Assembly (NCBI RefSeq): GCF_005860795.2 | Contig: NZ_CP058351.1 | Span: 644,534 to 708,533 of the forward strand | Length of the DNA stretch: 64,000 nt | Source: Peteryoungia desertarenae | GTDB taxonomy: Bacteria; Pseudomonadota; Alphaproteobacteria; Rhizobiales; Rhizobiaceae | Reading direction: 5' to 3' | Shown: in pieces, positions 9,299 through 18,297 of the stretch | Position numbering within the stretch: position 1 is the stretch's first letter | Layout of the letters: the number at the start of each line of letters is the position of its first letter | Notes under the pieces: model-generated | The model's input: only the letters and a program-made list of their open reading frames with translations | Databases searched by the model: none | What the model was told of the DNA's origin: nothing | Made by a program: the position numbers and the translations under genes

Positions 9299-12010
9299 AT
9301 GTCAGATTTGGATAGGCGGCGGGATTTTCATGCTCAGGCAGTCAGCGAAGTGCTGAGCGCCTTGAACACCACACAGGCTGGCCTCTCTTTAGCCGAAGTA
9401 ACGAAAAGGCGGGCGGAACATGGTCCAAATCGGCTGCCCGAACCACCCCGCCGCTCTGGGCTTGTCCGCTTTCTGCTGCAGTTCCACAATATCCTGATTT
9501 ATGTGCTGCTTGCCTCGGCGGGCGTCACGGCTCTCCTGCAACACTGGATCGATACGGGCGTGATCCTCGCTGTCGTCATCGGCAATGCGGTGATCGGTTA
9601 TCTGCAGGAAGGACGCGCCGAGGAGGCCATGAACGCGATCCGCGGCATGCTGGCTCCGCATTCGGCAGTCCTGAGGGATGGCACACGCAGAAGCGTCGAC
9701 GCTGCGGATCTGGTCCCTGGTGACATTGTTCTGTTCGAAGCGGGTGATCGTGTCCCCGCCGATGTAAGGCTTGTCGAAGCACGGGGAGTGAGGGTCGAAG
9801 AAGCGGTTCTCACAGGCGAATCCGTTCCCGTCGACAAGTCGACCGAACTGGTTCGGCCGGATGCTGCATTGGGCGACCGCAGTTCCATGCTGTTCAGCGG
9901 CACGCTGATTGCTGCAGGAGCCGGGCGCGGTATTGTGGTGCAAACCGGTTCCAACACCGAAATCGGCAAGATCAGCGGCATGCTGGCATCTGTCGAGACG
10001 CTGACGACACCGCTTGTCCACCAGATGGATATCTTTGCCCGCTGGCTGACCCTGTTCATTCTGCTGGTCGCCTTCCTGCTCTTGGTCTACGGCTACTTTG
10101 TCAGCGGTTTTGAATTCGAAGAACTGTTCATGATGGTGGTCGGGCTTTCGGTCGCCGCAATCCCGGAAGGCCTGCCTGCGGTTCTGACGATCACACTTGC
10201 GGTGGGCGTTCAGGCCATGGCGAAACGCAATGCCATCGTCCGACGTCTGCCGGCAATCGAGACCCTTGGATCCGTCTCGGTGATCTGCTCCGACAAGACC
10301 GGAACACTCACGCGCAACGAGATGAATGTGGCCGAACTCGTCACGGCAGAACACATGTATGCCGTCAGCGGAAGCGGCTATCAGCCGGAAGGCAGCGTAG
10401 CCAATGCCACTGGCGAGATGAGCCCGCAGCTGCATAGCATCCTGGGTGACTTCGCTCTTGTCGCCGGCCTTTGCAATGATGCCGGCCTTCACCAGTCGGA
10501 AAACGGCTGGCATGTTGAGGGCGATCCGATGGAAGGAGCACTCAAGGCACTGGCGGGCAAAATCACCGGTGCCGGTGCCGACCCGCATTCAGGTGTGTGG
10601 GCACGCATCAACGCCATCCCCTTTGACGCCGCCCATCGTTACATGGCCGTGCTGCATGAGGATCAAGCGGGCCAGCGGCGCATCGACGTTAAGGGAGCAC
10701 CAGAGGCAATCCTGGCGCTTTGCACGACGCAACGGCTGACTGATGGAAAAGACGTGCCGCTGGAACATGACTACTGGTCCGGCAAGGTCGAAGAACTGGC
10801 AGCCAATGGCCAGCGCGTGCTGGCGCTGGCCGCTTGCCATGCGCCCGAAGACAAAGACGATCTCGTCCATGCCGATCTGGACGGACGACTGAGCTTGATC
10901 GGTCTTGTAGGCCTGATCGATCCACCCCGCGAAGAAGCCATTGAAGCGGTGGCCGAGTGCCACTCTGCGGGCATCAGAGTAAAAATGATCACAGGGGATC
11001 ATGCCGCAACAGCAAGGGCCATAGCCGCAATGATCGGCCTCAAGAATACCGAGAAAGTTTTGACCGGACTGGACATCGACATGCTGGACGATGGGGCACT
11101 TGCGATTGCCGCCGTCGAGACCGATGTCTTCGCCAGAACGTCTCCCGCCCACAAGCTGCGGCTCGTGACAGCCCTGCAATCGCGGGGACTGACCGTTGCC
11201 ATGACGGGCGATGGGGTCAATGATGCGCCGGCGCTCAAGCGCGCCGATGCCGGCATTGCCATGGGTCAAAAAGGCAGTGAAGCCGCCAAGGAGGCTGCCG
11301 AACTCGTCCTTGCCGACGACAATTTCGCCTCGATTGCCGCAGCCGTGCGTGAAGGCCGAACCGTCTACGACAATATCCAGAAGGTGATCAGCTGGACGCT
11401 TCCGACCAATGCCGGCGAAGCCATGACGATTGTTGTGGCCCTCTTGGCCGGACTGGCGCTTCCCGTCACTGCCGTCCAGATCCTCTGGGTCAATCTTGTG
11501 ACGGCGATCACACTCGGCCTTGCGCTTGCCTTTGAGCCTTCGGAAACCGGAACCATGCACCGACCGCCTCGTCGCCGCGACGAACCGCTTCTGACCAGTG
11601 GACTGGTCTGGCGGATCGCCTTCATTTCAACCCTCTTTCTGATCGCGGTGTTCGGGATCTACTTCTACGCCCTTGACAAGGGACATCCGGTGCAACTGGC
11701 CCAGACCATGGCGATGAACACGCTCGTGGTCCTCGAAATCTTCAATCTCTTCTTCATTCGCAACATGTACGGCACGTCGCTCACCTGGGAGGCGGTGCGC
11801 GGGACCAAGGTCATCTGGATCTGCGTCATCAGCGTGACACTGGCGCAATTCGCCATCACCTATCTGCCCTTCATGCAGGCCGTCTTTGGAACACAGTCTG
11901 TCCCCTTGCTCGACGGCGTGCTGATCGTCGCTGTGGGAATGACATTCTTCGCCCTGGTGGAGACCGAAAAGCAGATGCGGCTCGCCTTCCAGACGCGCGC
12001 CAAGGCCTGA
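9299..12010 (+). CDS. P-type cation-transporting ATPase (type II, Ca2+/Na+-like)
   Basis: The 903-aa integral membrane pump starts with a cation ATPase N-terminal domain and carries the actuator motif TGES (Thr172), the membrane motif PEGLP, the phosphorylation site DKTGTLT (Asp332), MITGDHAATA, and the hinge TGDGVNDAP (near residue 638). The C-terminal six-helix domain has ILWVNLVTAITLGLALAFEP, typical of type II pumps (SERCA/PMR1/Na-ATPase-like); there is no heavy-metal-binding N-terminal domain. The ion cannot be assigned with certainty. The ATG at 9299 is preferred over an upstream TTG. It is monocistronic and convergent with the SLC13 gene. Confidence 0.93.
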   Translation: MSDLDRRRDFHAQAVSEVLSALNTTQAGLSLAEVTKRRAEHGPNRLPEPPRRSGLVRFLLQFHNILIYVLLASAGVTALLQHWIDTGVILAVVIGNAVIGYLQEGRAEEAMNAIRGMLAPHSAVLRDGTRRSVDAADLVPGDIVLFEAGDRVPADVRLVEARGVRVEEAVLTGESVPVDKSTELVRPDAALGDRSSMLFSGTLIAAGAGRGIVVQTGSNTEIGKISGMLASVETLTTPLVHQMDIFARWLTLFILLVAFLLLVYGYFVSGFEFEELFMMVVGLSVAAIPEGLPAVLTITLAVGVQAMAKRNAIVRRLPAIETLGSVSVICSDKTGTLTRNEMNVAELVTAEHMYAVSGSGYQPEGSVANATGEMSPQLHSILGDFALVAGLCNDAGLHQSENGWHVEGDPMEGALKALAGKITGAGADPHSGVWARINAIPFDAAHRYMAVLHEDQAGQRRIDVKGAPEAILALCTTQRLTDGKDVPLEHDYWSGKVEELAANGQRVLALAACHAPEDKDDLVHADLDGRLSLIGLVGLIDPPREEAIEAVAECHSAGIRVKMITGDHAATARAIAAMIGLKNTEKVLTGLDIDMLDDGALAIAAVETDVFARTSPAHKLRLVTALQSRGLTVAMTGDGVNDAPALKRADAGIAMGQKGSEAAKEAAELVLADDNFASIAAAVREGRTVYDNIQKVISWTLPTNAGEAMTIVVALLAGLALPVTAVQILWVNLVTAITLGLALAFEPSETGTMHRPPRRRDEPLLTSGLVWRIAFISTLFLIAVFGIYFYALDKGHPVQLAQTMAMNTLVVLEIFNLFFIRNMYGTSLTWEAVRGTKVIWICVISVTLAQFAITYLPFMQAVFGTQSVPLLDGVLIVAVGMTFFALVETEKQMRLAFQTRAKA

Positions 12011-12036
12011 CGCCATCCCCTGTTTGCCCGGACGGC

Positions 12037-12059
12037 CCGGCCAGCAGTGCACTGGCCGG
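12037..12059. terminator. Bidirectional hairpin between convergent genes
   Basis: CCGGCCAG at 12037-12044 pairs with CTGGCCGG at 12052-12059 around a 7-base loop, in the 49-bp gap between the convergent P-type ATPase and SLC13 genes. There is no strong T-run. Confidence 0.55.
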
Positions 12060-13835
12060 TCAGAAGGGAAAGAATATCGGGATGACGATAACGGCAACGA
12101 TCGCAAAGAGGATGTTGAGCGGCAGCCCGACCACCAGGAAGTCGTGAAACTTGTAGCCTCCCGCGCCATAGACGAATGTGTTGGTCTGATAGCCGATCGG
12201 CGTTGCAAAACTCGCCGACGCGGCGAACATGACAGCCATGATGAAGGGGCGCGGATCATAACCGAGCTCGACCGCAAGGCCGATGACGATCGGACCGATC
12301 AGCACCGCAACCGCATTGTTGCTGATCATTTCGGTCAGAAGGCTTGTGAGGATATAGACGGCCGCCAGGACCGTCAGCGGCCCGACAAAGCCGATATTAT
12401 GCACCGCGCTTTCGACAATCAGCTGCGCCGCACCCGTTTCCTCGATCCCCATGCTGAGGCCCAGCATACCGAAAATCAGGAACAGAATACGCCAGTCGAT
12501 CGAATTGAAGGCCTCTTCCGGATCAATGCAACGGGTCATCATCACGATGACGGCGCCAATCAGGGCAAGGCCTGCAATAGGCATGACATCCAGCGCGCCA
12601 AGGAGCATGACACCGAGAATGGTGGCGATTGCGATCGGGGCCTTGGTCCGGCGCGTCGGCCGATCAGTCGGGGTCGACAGATTGATGATGCCGCCATCAT
12701 CCATCAAGCGGCGAATGCCATCCGGCGGACCCTCGAGGAGCAGTGTATCGGCAAATTGCAGACGCAGATCGTTGATCCGGTCGGAAATGTTATGGTCATT
12801 GCGGTGAACGGCCATCACATAGATGCCATAGGCACGCCTGAGGTTGAGGTCGCTCAGAGCCCTGCCGCGCAAATGCGAACTTGTCCCGATACTGGCCTCC
12901 ATCAGCACCGTCTGTTCTGCCGTCACCGGCACGAAACCCGTGTCCGAGATATCGCGGAACTCGACATGACCGTCTTCCTTGAGGCCGAGGAGTTCACCCG
13001 TATCGCTTTTCAGGACAACCCGGTCACCAGCGTCGAGGACAACATCATCCAACGACTGCCGAAGAGAGGTTTCACCACGAATGACGTCGATGATCCGTGT
13101 TTCGGCCGTGTTGAACGGCAGATCGGCGAGCTTCTTGCCGCAATAGCGCGATGCTGTCGGAATGAGAAGGCGCGCCATGAACTTGCGTTTCGTTTCCTGC
13201 CCGAGAACGCTCGCCAGCGAGGCACGATCAGGCAAAAGGAAGCGCCCGGCAAAGACCATGTAGACCATGCCGACCATGGCAAAGACGAGACCCGCCCCTG
13301 TCATTTCGAACATGGAAATGGCCGGCTGGCCGGCCTCCACCGCGACGCTGCTCACCAAGATATTGGTGGAGGTTCCGACAAGTGTCAGGGTTCCACCGAA
13401 GATTGCCGCAAAGGAAAGCGGTATCAGCAGACGGGACGGGGCAACGCCCACACTTGCCGCCACGGAGATCATGATGGGCGTCAGCAGGATCACCACCGGC
13501 GTGTTGTTCATGAAGGCAGAGGCCGCGACCGTACTGGTCATCATGATCAGCATGGCTCTCAGATAGGATCCCCGCGCATGGGTTTTCATGAATTCACCGA
13601 CGATGGCGACCACGCCGGTCCGCTCCAGCGAGGCCGAGATGATGAACATCATGGCAATCGTGATGGGAGCAGAGGAACTGAAAACGCGAAGAAAATCAAC
13701 GGTATCAACAATGCCGGTGGCCAGGAGTGCTGCCGAAGCGCCGAGCGCTGTTACCTCCGGCGGATAGAATTCCCGAAGGAAACTCAGAAAAACGATAACG
13801 ACCAGTGCGAGAACGAAGACTTGTTCCAGAGACAT
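12060..13835 (-). CDS. SLC13-type permease with two TrkA-C (RCK_C) domains
   Basis: The roughly 591-aa membrane protein has hydrophobic helices at both ends (starting LEQVFVLALVVIVFLSF) and a central soluble part of about 200 residues with two RCK_C-like repeats (for example RGETSLRQSLDDVVLDAGDR). A conserved anion-symporter-like motif, AFMNNTPVVILLTPI, is present. Such proteins (YfbS/CitT/DASS superfamily) take up dicarboxylates, sulfate or other anions with sodium or protons; the substrate here is not known. The ATG at 13835 has AGAAGG at proper spacing, and a GTG two codons upstream is rejected. Confidence 0.88.
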   Translation of the reverse strand: MSLEQVFVLALVVIVFLSFLREFYPPEVTALGASAALLATGIVDTVDFLRVFSSSAPITIAMMFIISASLERTGVVAIVGEFMKTHARGSYLRAMLIMMTSTVAASAFMNNTPVVILLTPIMISVAASVGVAPSRLLIPLSFAAIFGGTLTLVGTSTNILVSSVAVEAGQPAISMFEMTGAGLVFAMVGMVYMVFAGRFLLPDRASLASVLGQETKRKFMARLLIPTASRYCGKKLADLPFNTAETRIIDVIRGETSLRQSLDDVVLDAGDRVVLKSDTGELLGLKEDGHVEFRDISDTGFVPVTAEQTVLMEASIGTSSHLRGRALSDLNLRRAYGIYVMAVHRNDHNISDRINDLRLQFADTLLLEGPPDGIRRLMDDGGIINLSTPTDRPTRRTKAPIAIATILGVMLLGALDVMPIAGLALIGAVIVMMTRCIDPEEAFNSIDWRILFLIFGMLGLSMGIEETGAAQLIVESAVHNIGFVGPLTVLAAVYILTSLLTEMISNNAVAVLIGPIVIGLAVELGYDPRPFIMAVMFAASASFATPIGYQTNTFVYGAGGYKFHDFLVVGLPLNILFAIVAVIVIPIFFPF

Positions 13836-13927
13836 GCACACCTTCTCGCAAAGAACCGGATCGCGAGCAATAGACTAACGATCCGCGTTCATTGCAACAG
13901 GTGAGTGTGTGCGAGCAATCAGAAACC

Positions 13928-14158
13928 TCAGCAGCTGCCCGTACGCGCGGAGGCCCAATGCAGAAGATTGGCCTTGTCGAGCGTGTTTCCATTCTGGGAT
14001 TCCAACTCGGCAGCCAATGCATCGCGCGCTGCATTGAGGTGCTCAAGCGCCGACGACGCTCCGACCGCTCCGGCGACACCCATCAGGTAGCCGGTCATGT
14101 TGATCAGAGCCAGAAGCTCCTGATCCCTTTCACTCGAATAGACAGTTTGGTCCGACAT
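13928..14158 (-). CDS. 76-aa protein with C-terminal Arg-Thr-Gly-Ser-Cys, downstream of tfuA
   Basis: A short ORF with AAGGGG upstream of the ATG. The protein has a helical body (SSALEHLNAARDALAAELES) preceded by a small hydrophobic segment (MTGYLMGVAGAVGAS) and ends LLHWASARTGSC, with its only cysteine as the last residue. It lies 124 bp after tfuA on the same strand. I do not recognise the family. A terminal Cys after Ser/Thr/Gly residues beside YcaO-TfuA makes it a candidate modified peptide, loosely like the RQGC end of the trifolitoxin precursor, but it could equally be an unrelated small protein. Confidence 0.6.
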   Translation of the reverse strand: MSDQTVYSSERDQELLALINMTGYLMGVAGAVGASSALEHLNAARDALAAELESQNGNTLDKANLLHWASARTGSC

Positions 14159-14212
14159 CGGCAATGCCCCTTACCCCAGGTTGCTGATTTACAGCCTTAT
14201 CGCATGCTTTGG

Positions 14213-14240
14213 GCGTTGCCACGCGTTGCAAAAGCGTTGC
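14213..14240. repeat. Three GCGTTGC direct repeats at helical spacing
   Basis: GCGTTGC occurs at 14213-14219, 14223-14229 and 14234-14240, spaced 10 and 11 bp, about one DNA turn each. They lie in the gap between tfuA and the 76-aa gene, 55-82 bases upstream of the latter's start. This arrangement is typical of activator binding arrays. Confidence 0.5.
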
Positions 14241-14282
14241 ACACGTATAGGTCACCTTACGGCAAGTCATGAGAGGAATGAT

Positions 14283-14984
14283 TCAACCTGACGCAGAGTA
14301 AAGGCGCCGCCATACGGGTGTTGTGTTGAAAGACCAATCCATAGGCGCGCAAACAGGCGCGTCATCGGACTTGAGACAGGCCAGGAGAGCGAGAGCATCC
14401 AGCCGCTTCTGGTCCCATTGATGGACATGAAGAATTGGACCTACATGCGCCCAATCGAGTCCCGCCTCGACAACAACGCGTTTCCAGCTTCTTTCCTTGT
14501 AGAATATCTGCCTTGCTGCCTGTTGCAGACGACTGACATCCTCACGCGGCATGGAATTGTGGCGGGAGATTTCGTCAAGCGTTCCATCAATATTGACGAT
14601 CGGCACAGTCAGAGCCGGATAACCCAGCTCCGCCGGTCCATGCAGCAGGGCCACATCGGCATCATCATCCCGTCTGCCGTCCCGGTAGTCCTCAAAGATC
14701 CGTCCGACACCAATCATGCCGAAGGCTGCACACTCGGCTGCACGAAGAGCACCCATGCTGGAGGCGCCATAAACGGCAACCCCTTTCGAAAGCGCGTAAA
14801 GCAGCTCTTTGTGCCAGACCGGGGCCACACCCTCGAAAAAACCGTCGATCAGGCCGATCGCTGTCGCGCCCCTGGAAAGCGCGTTCATGATGTCACCCTG
14901 GCGCGCAGGGGGATGCAGGGAGAGCCCCTCCCCGAGATGAAGATCGGCATCCGGCAGGCTCGGTCCGACAAAGACAATCTTCAT
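14283..14984 (-). CDS. tfuA: TfuA-like protein
   Basis: The 233-aa protein begins MKIVFVGPSLPDAD and contains PARQGDIMNAL, GLIDGFFEGVAPVWHKELLYA, GVAVYGASSMGALRAAE and GRIFEDYRDG, the core of the TfuA family (PF07812). TfuA proteins partner YcaO enzymes, for example in trifolitoxin production and in archaeal thioamidation of methyl-CoM reductase, where TfuA is thought to deliver sulfur or assist YcaO. The start at 14984 overlaps the ycaO stop by ATGA, indicating tight coupling. Confidence 0.93.
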   Translation of the reverse strand: MKIVFVGPSLPDADLHLGEGLSLHPPARQGDIMNALSRGATAIGLIDGFFEGVAPVWHKELLYALSKGVAVYGASSMGALRAAECAAFGMIGVGRIFEDYRDGRRDDDADVALLHGPAELGYPALTVPIVNIDGTLDEISRHNSMPREDVSRLQQAARQIFYKERSWKRVVVEAGLDWAHVGPILHVHQWDQKRLDALALLACLKSDDAPVCAPMDWSFNTTPVWRRLYSASG

Positions 14985-16162
14985 TGCAGTGCCCTCGATA
15001 TCGCCCGCATGCCGAAGCGCTGCCGCCTCTCGCCGTCCGGGTTCTCGAGCTGAGGAGCGATCACCTTTACCACTGATGCCGGCAGCCACTCGGGGGACAG
15101 ATCGACGGCATAAAGCCGGTCGATACGCCTGTTTGAAAGCCGGTCAAGCACGGCCTGCAAGGCAGAGGCCGTGTTTGCGGCATCGAAGCTTGGAAGCGAT
15201 GACAGGGCAATGGATGGAACCGCATCGAAAGCCACCAGTGTATCGCTTGACGCAGGCTGCTCGAAAATCTGCGGCAGGTGGTCATCGCGGGCACCGGCAA
15301 TGAATGTCATGCGCGACTGGACCGCCTCGCTGACAGCGCGAGAAACTGCAACCTCAGGATGCGCATGCGCCCCGCAGCCCAGCGTCACCTCCACATGACG
15401 CAACACCGGGAGGGCCTTGCGATCCCGTGGCGCGAGAAGAGCCGTAATCGCCGGGAGCGAAAGATCACTCGTCATGTCGAAGATGGCAATCTCGAGCCCC
15501 GCCTGTTCGATCCGCTCCACCATGATCCGGAGTTCGGGAAGAACGAGACTTGCCGGATCGAGGCGACGGGCATAACGGCGGTTTGGCGGAGTTATCTGCC
15601 AGAGCGTATGGGCATCGCGTTCGATGCGCTCCAGCAGACCATGCAGAATGGCCTCCTCTCGATGATTGCCCGAAGCAAGACCGTCGGAAGACTGCCAATA
15701 GCGCCTGTGATCCAGCGATCGATCAAGATGAACGGCATCATAGGGCAGCCATACTTCCTCGCCAGTAAGCAGATGTCGTGCGGCGACCCATTCAAGCGCC
15801 TCATCCATTGCAAGCGGCTGCGTTTTTGCAGCCAGCAGCTCGTCAAGCCGATCATGGCGGATGGTCTTCTCCTCGAAGACAGCGCGACTGGAGGTGATGA
15901 CACGACAACATGGCGCTGTCGCTACGGAACGTTCCACTGCTTCCATGACGGCGGAGGTCCGGGCTGCCTCGTTGTCAAGCCCCTTGCCCTGAGCAATGAC
16001 GATGGCAAGGGCATTGGGCTGAACGGCGCACCACACCGGTATGCCTATCTTGTCCAGCCCTGTCTGCCGCGCAACCCGTGTAATGCCAAGCCGATACAGA
16101 AAAGGCGAGACCCGATCAAAGGTCTCGCCTGCAGAACAGGAACGGTAAGTTACAACGTCCAT
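14981..16162 (-). CDS. ycaO: YcaO-domain ATP-dependent backbone-modifying enzyme
   Basis: The 393-aa protein has the YcaO ATP-binding signatures SAVMEAVERS, EEAILHGLLERIERDA and VSRAVSEAVQSR. YcaO enzymes phosphorylate peptide amide oxygens to make azolines, thioamides or amidines. The C terminus (MRAISRALQ) lacks the PxPxP tail of azoline-forming YcaOs with an E1-like partner, and no E1-like or dehydrogenase gene is nearby. With tfuA coupled downstream, thioamidation or TfuA-dependent cyclisation is the most likely chemistry (inference). The 71-bp gap upstream separates it from the 72-aa gene. Confidence 0.93.
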   Translation of the reverse strand: MDVVTYRSCSAGETFDRVSPFLYRLGITRVARQTGLDKIGIPVWCAVQPNALAIVIAQGKGLDNEAARTSAVMEAVERSVATAPCCRVITSSRAVFEEKTIRHDRLDELLAAKTQPLAMDEALEWVAARHLLTGEEVWLPYDAVHLDRSLDHRRYWQSSDGLASGNHREEAILHGLLERIERDAHTLWQITPPNRRYARRLDPASLVLPELRIMVERIEQAGLEIAIFDMTSDLSLPAITALLAPRDRKALPVLRHVEVTLGCGAHAHPEVAVSRAVSEAVQSRMTFIAGARDDHLPQIFEQPASSDTLVAFDAVPSIALSSLPSFDAANTASALQAVLDRLSNRRIDRLYAVDLSPEWLPASVVKVIAPQLENPDGERRQRFGMRAISRALQ

Positions 16163-16233
16163 TTGATCGTTCCAAGCCTCACTCGACTTTCAACAAAGCA
16201 TTGAAGACCAAAAGGAGTTGGACTGACATATCT

Positions 16234-16452
16234 TCAGTTTTCGTGGTGACTTTGTGCAATTTCTTCCATCGAGCCAAAGGCAAGGGCAAGATCCACACCT
16301 TTAACAATAGCCGCGCCGCTCCCGCGAAGGGAGTCAGCGGACCCCAGCGTACCAGTAAACGGTTCTTGCAACGCAGACACCGTTCCGTTCCCAAGATCAG
16401 CTACCCACAGTCCCTGTTCACCAGGAAGCCCAATTACTACTACTTTAGACAT
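16234..16452 (-). CDS. 72-aa conserved-looking protein upstream of ycaO
   Basis: A short gene with CGGAG seven bases before the ATG, starting 13 bp after the winged-helix/TPR gene stop. The protein runs MSKVVVIGLPGEQGLWVADL, then Gly/Ser-rich turns (GTLGSADSLRGSGA) and ends EEIAQSHHEN. It has no cysteine and no signal peptide. Its place directly before ycaO is where RiPP precursors often lie, and its Ser/Thr/Gly content would allow thioamide or azoline formation, but the sequence does not resemble a known precursor. I do not recognise the family. Confidence 0.75.
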   Translation of the reverse strand: MSKVVVIGLPGEQGLWVADLGNGTVSALQEPFTGTLGSADSLRGSGAAIVKGVDLALAFGSMEEIAQSHHEN

Positions 16453-16464
16453 TAGAAATCTCCG

Positions 16465-18291
16465 TTATGAGAAACCCGCCTTGACCAAAGCATCGCGGTA
16501 AAGCTCGTCTTGCCATTTTTCCTTGTGCGGAACTGCCTTTATCCACGTTTCAAGATCAAAGCTGGGATTTACCTTCAAAACTCGATCTCGACAGCGCTTT
16601 GCATTTGTTGTTTCACCAATCATGGCCCAACATGCAGCAGCCAATCTGTCGGCTGCTGCCGAATCATTCATTCGACCGATGTATTCAAGGGCCTGCGGAA
16701 ACTGGTACAGAAAGAAGCTCGCACCAGCTGCTGTCCAAAGATAAACATCTGGCATTTCGGGATTCAGATCCATCGCGAGCATTATCTTGACGAGTGCCGC
16801 CTGCGGATCAGAAGCATGCACAAGACTGTCAGCATGACTGTATAGAACATCTGCATAATTCGGACTGAGTTCCTCGGCCCGCGCCAGCGCCTCCACGCTG
16901 TCATCGATCTTGCCGAGGTAGAGCTGACTGACACCCAGCTCCTTATAGGCGCCTGCCAATTCTGGATTCTGCTCCATGGCCTTTCGCGAAAGCCGTTCGG
17001 CCTCCAGCAGCAGATCTTTGTCGCCGCGAGCGGTCAGAAGCCATTCGAAGCTCAGCGTGCGTGAAATGCCGGCCATGGCCACGCCGAAATCACGTCTGTG
17101 CTCAAGCGCCTCGCGGAAATGCCGACGGGCGCGCCGCACGGCTGGCAAGGTCAATTCAGACAGGCTCTGGACGCCGCGAAGATAGGTGAAATAGGCATCC
17201 GGATGACTGGCGAAATCCTGCGAATAGGAGGCCTGGGAGGCCATCATATGCATGATCGAACCCTTGATCGCATCGGCCATTTCGCGTCTTTGATCGCTGA
17301 CGGAGCGGGGATCGAGATGAAAACGCGTGGCCCAGATCACCTCGTCCGTCGGCATGAAGACCAGCTGCACGAAGAGCTTGTCTCCGGATCTCTGGCTATC
17401 AAGGGCATAGACAACGCGATGCCGCTGCAGCATCTCGGCCTTGTCCTTCGAGGCGCGGATCTGTTGCGATGTATAGGGGGCAACGACCGAGACGGCGCGG
17501 CTGGCGCATAGATCGATGGTCAGGTCCTCAATCAGCGCATTCGCCACGGATCCGGCCTGGCCTGCCGCATCCGTGGTTTCGGGCGGCAGGAGCGCCACAC
17601 GCGGCGGCGTCCAGGCAAGTGTCGCCTCAGCGGCGCCGCGCGCGAACTCCCACTGACCGGGGGCTGCGATGTCAAGGAGCGGCGAATGGCCTGCCATTAC
17701 CAGTGCCGGTTGCCTGCTTGGTGTCAGGAAGGCACGAACAGCCTCGTCATGCGGGTCACGTTCAAGCAGAATGACTGCCGCTCTCTGCAGTTCCGCCCTT
17801 GCCTCGTCCAGCAGCGAGGAGGGGTCGAAACCGAGAAATTCGGATCGCAAACGCGCCACATGTCGCGTTCTGACGTCCCTTACCCAGAGGTCCACCGGCC
17901 TCGACCCCTCCCCTTCGGTCGGGAGAAAGCGCTTTAGAACAGCGTCGGTTGCCAGTCTCAACCGCTCAAGCGGCGTGTGAAGCGGCGACAGGAACAGGTC
18001 GCTTGCGACCGTCTGTTTATCCGCCACCAGATGGGTCATTCCGCCCTGGGTCAGGGAGGCGACAAGGTCGGGGCTTATGGCGCCAAGACGTCTCAACAAG
18101 GATCGGAGATTGGTCGCTGCCGCTTCGCGATTTCCAGGCCACAAAAGCTCGGCAATATCGCGTCGCGTCATCGGGGCATCCCGATCCACGAGAAAGGCGA
18201 GCATGACGATTGCGAGATGGGAGACGTTTACAATCTCCCCTGCCTCGGTCTCGAGGCGACAGCTTCCCAAGGTGGTCAGCCGGTAAGTCAT
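16465..18291 (-). CDS. Winged-helix (SARP/BTAD-like) regulator with TPR repeats
   Basis: The 608-aa protein has three parts: an N-terminal winged helix of the type seen in SARP-like activators (TLGSCRLETEAGEIVNVSHL, then DIAELLWPGNREAAATNLRS); a middle region like the TolB-like domain of adenylate-cyclase-associated regulators (ANALIEDLTIDLCASRAVSV); and a C-terminal set of tetratricopeptide repeats from about residue 370 (LSRKAMEQNPELAGAYKELG and later units). It is cytoplasmic. It follows the XRE gene by 6 bp with GAGGAA before its ATG and precedes the 72-aa gene by 13 bp, so it is the probable local activator of the ycaO-tfuA genes. Confidence 0.85.
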   Translation of the reverse strand: MTYRLTTLGSCRLETEAGEIVNVSHLAIVMLAFLVDRDAPMTRRDIAELLWPGNREAAATNLRSLLRRLGAISPDLVASLTQGGMTHLVADKQTVASDLFLSPLHTPLERLRLATDAVLKRFLPTEGEGSRPVDLWVRDVRTRHVARLRSEFLGFDPSSLLDEARAELQRAAVILLERDPHDEAVRAFLTPSRQPALVMAGHSPLLDIAAPGQWEFARGAAEATLAWTPPRVALLPPETTDAAGQAGSVANALIEDLTIDLCASRAVSVVAPYTSQQIRASKDKAEMLQRHRVVYALDSQRSGDKLFVQLVFMPTDEVIWATRFHLDPRSVSDQRREMADAIKGSIMHMMASQASYSQDFASHPDAYFTYLRGVQSLSELTLPAVRRARRHFREALEHRRDFGVAMAGISRTLSFEWLLTARGDKDLLLEAERLSRKAMEQNPELAGAYKELGVSQLYLGKIDDSVEALARAEELSPNYADVLYSHADSLVHASDPQAALVKIMLAMDLNPEMPDVYLWTAAGASFFLYQFPQALEYIGRMNDSAAADRLAAACWAMIGETTNAKRCRDRVLKVNPSFDLETWIKAVPHKEKWQDELYRDALVKAGFS

Positions 18292-18297
18292 TGTTCC

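Noticed and set aside
12024..13904. 626-codon plus-strand ORF opposite the SLC13 permease
   Set aside because: Highly charged, low-complexity translation typical of the complement of a membrane protein gene. The minus-strand gene has a good start and real motifs.
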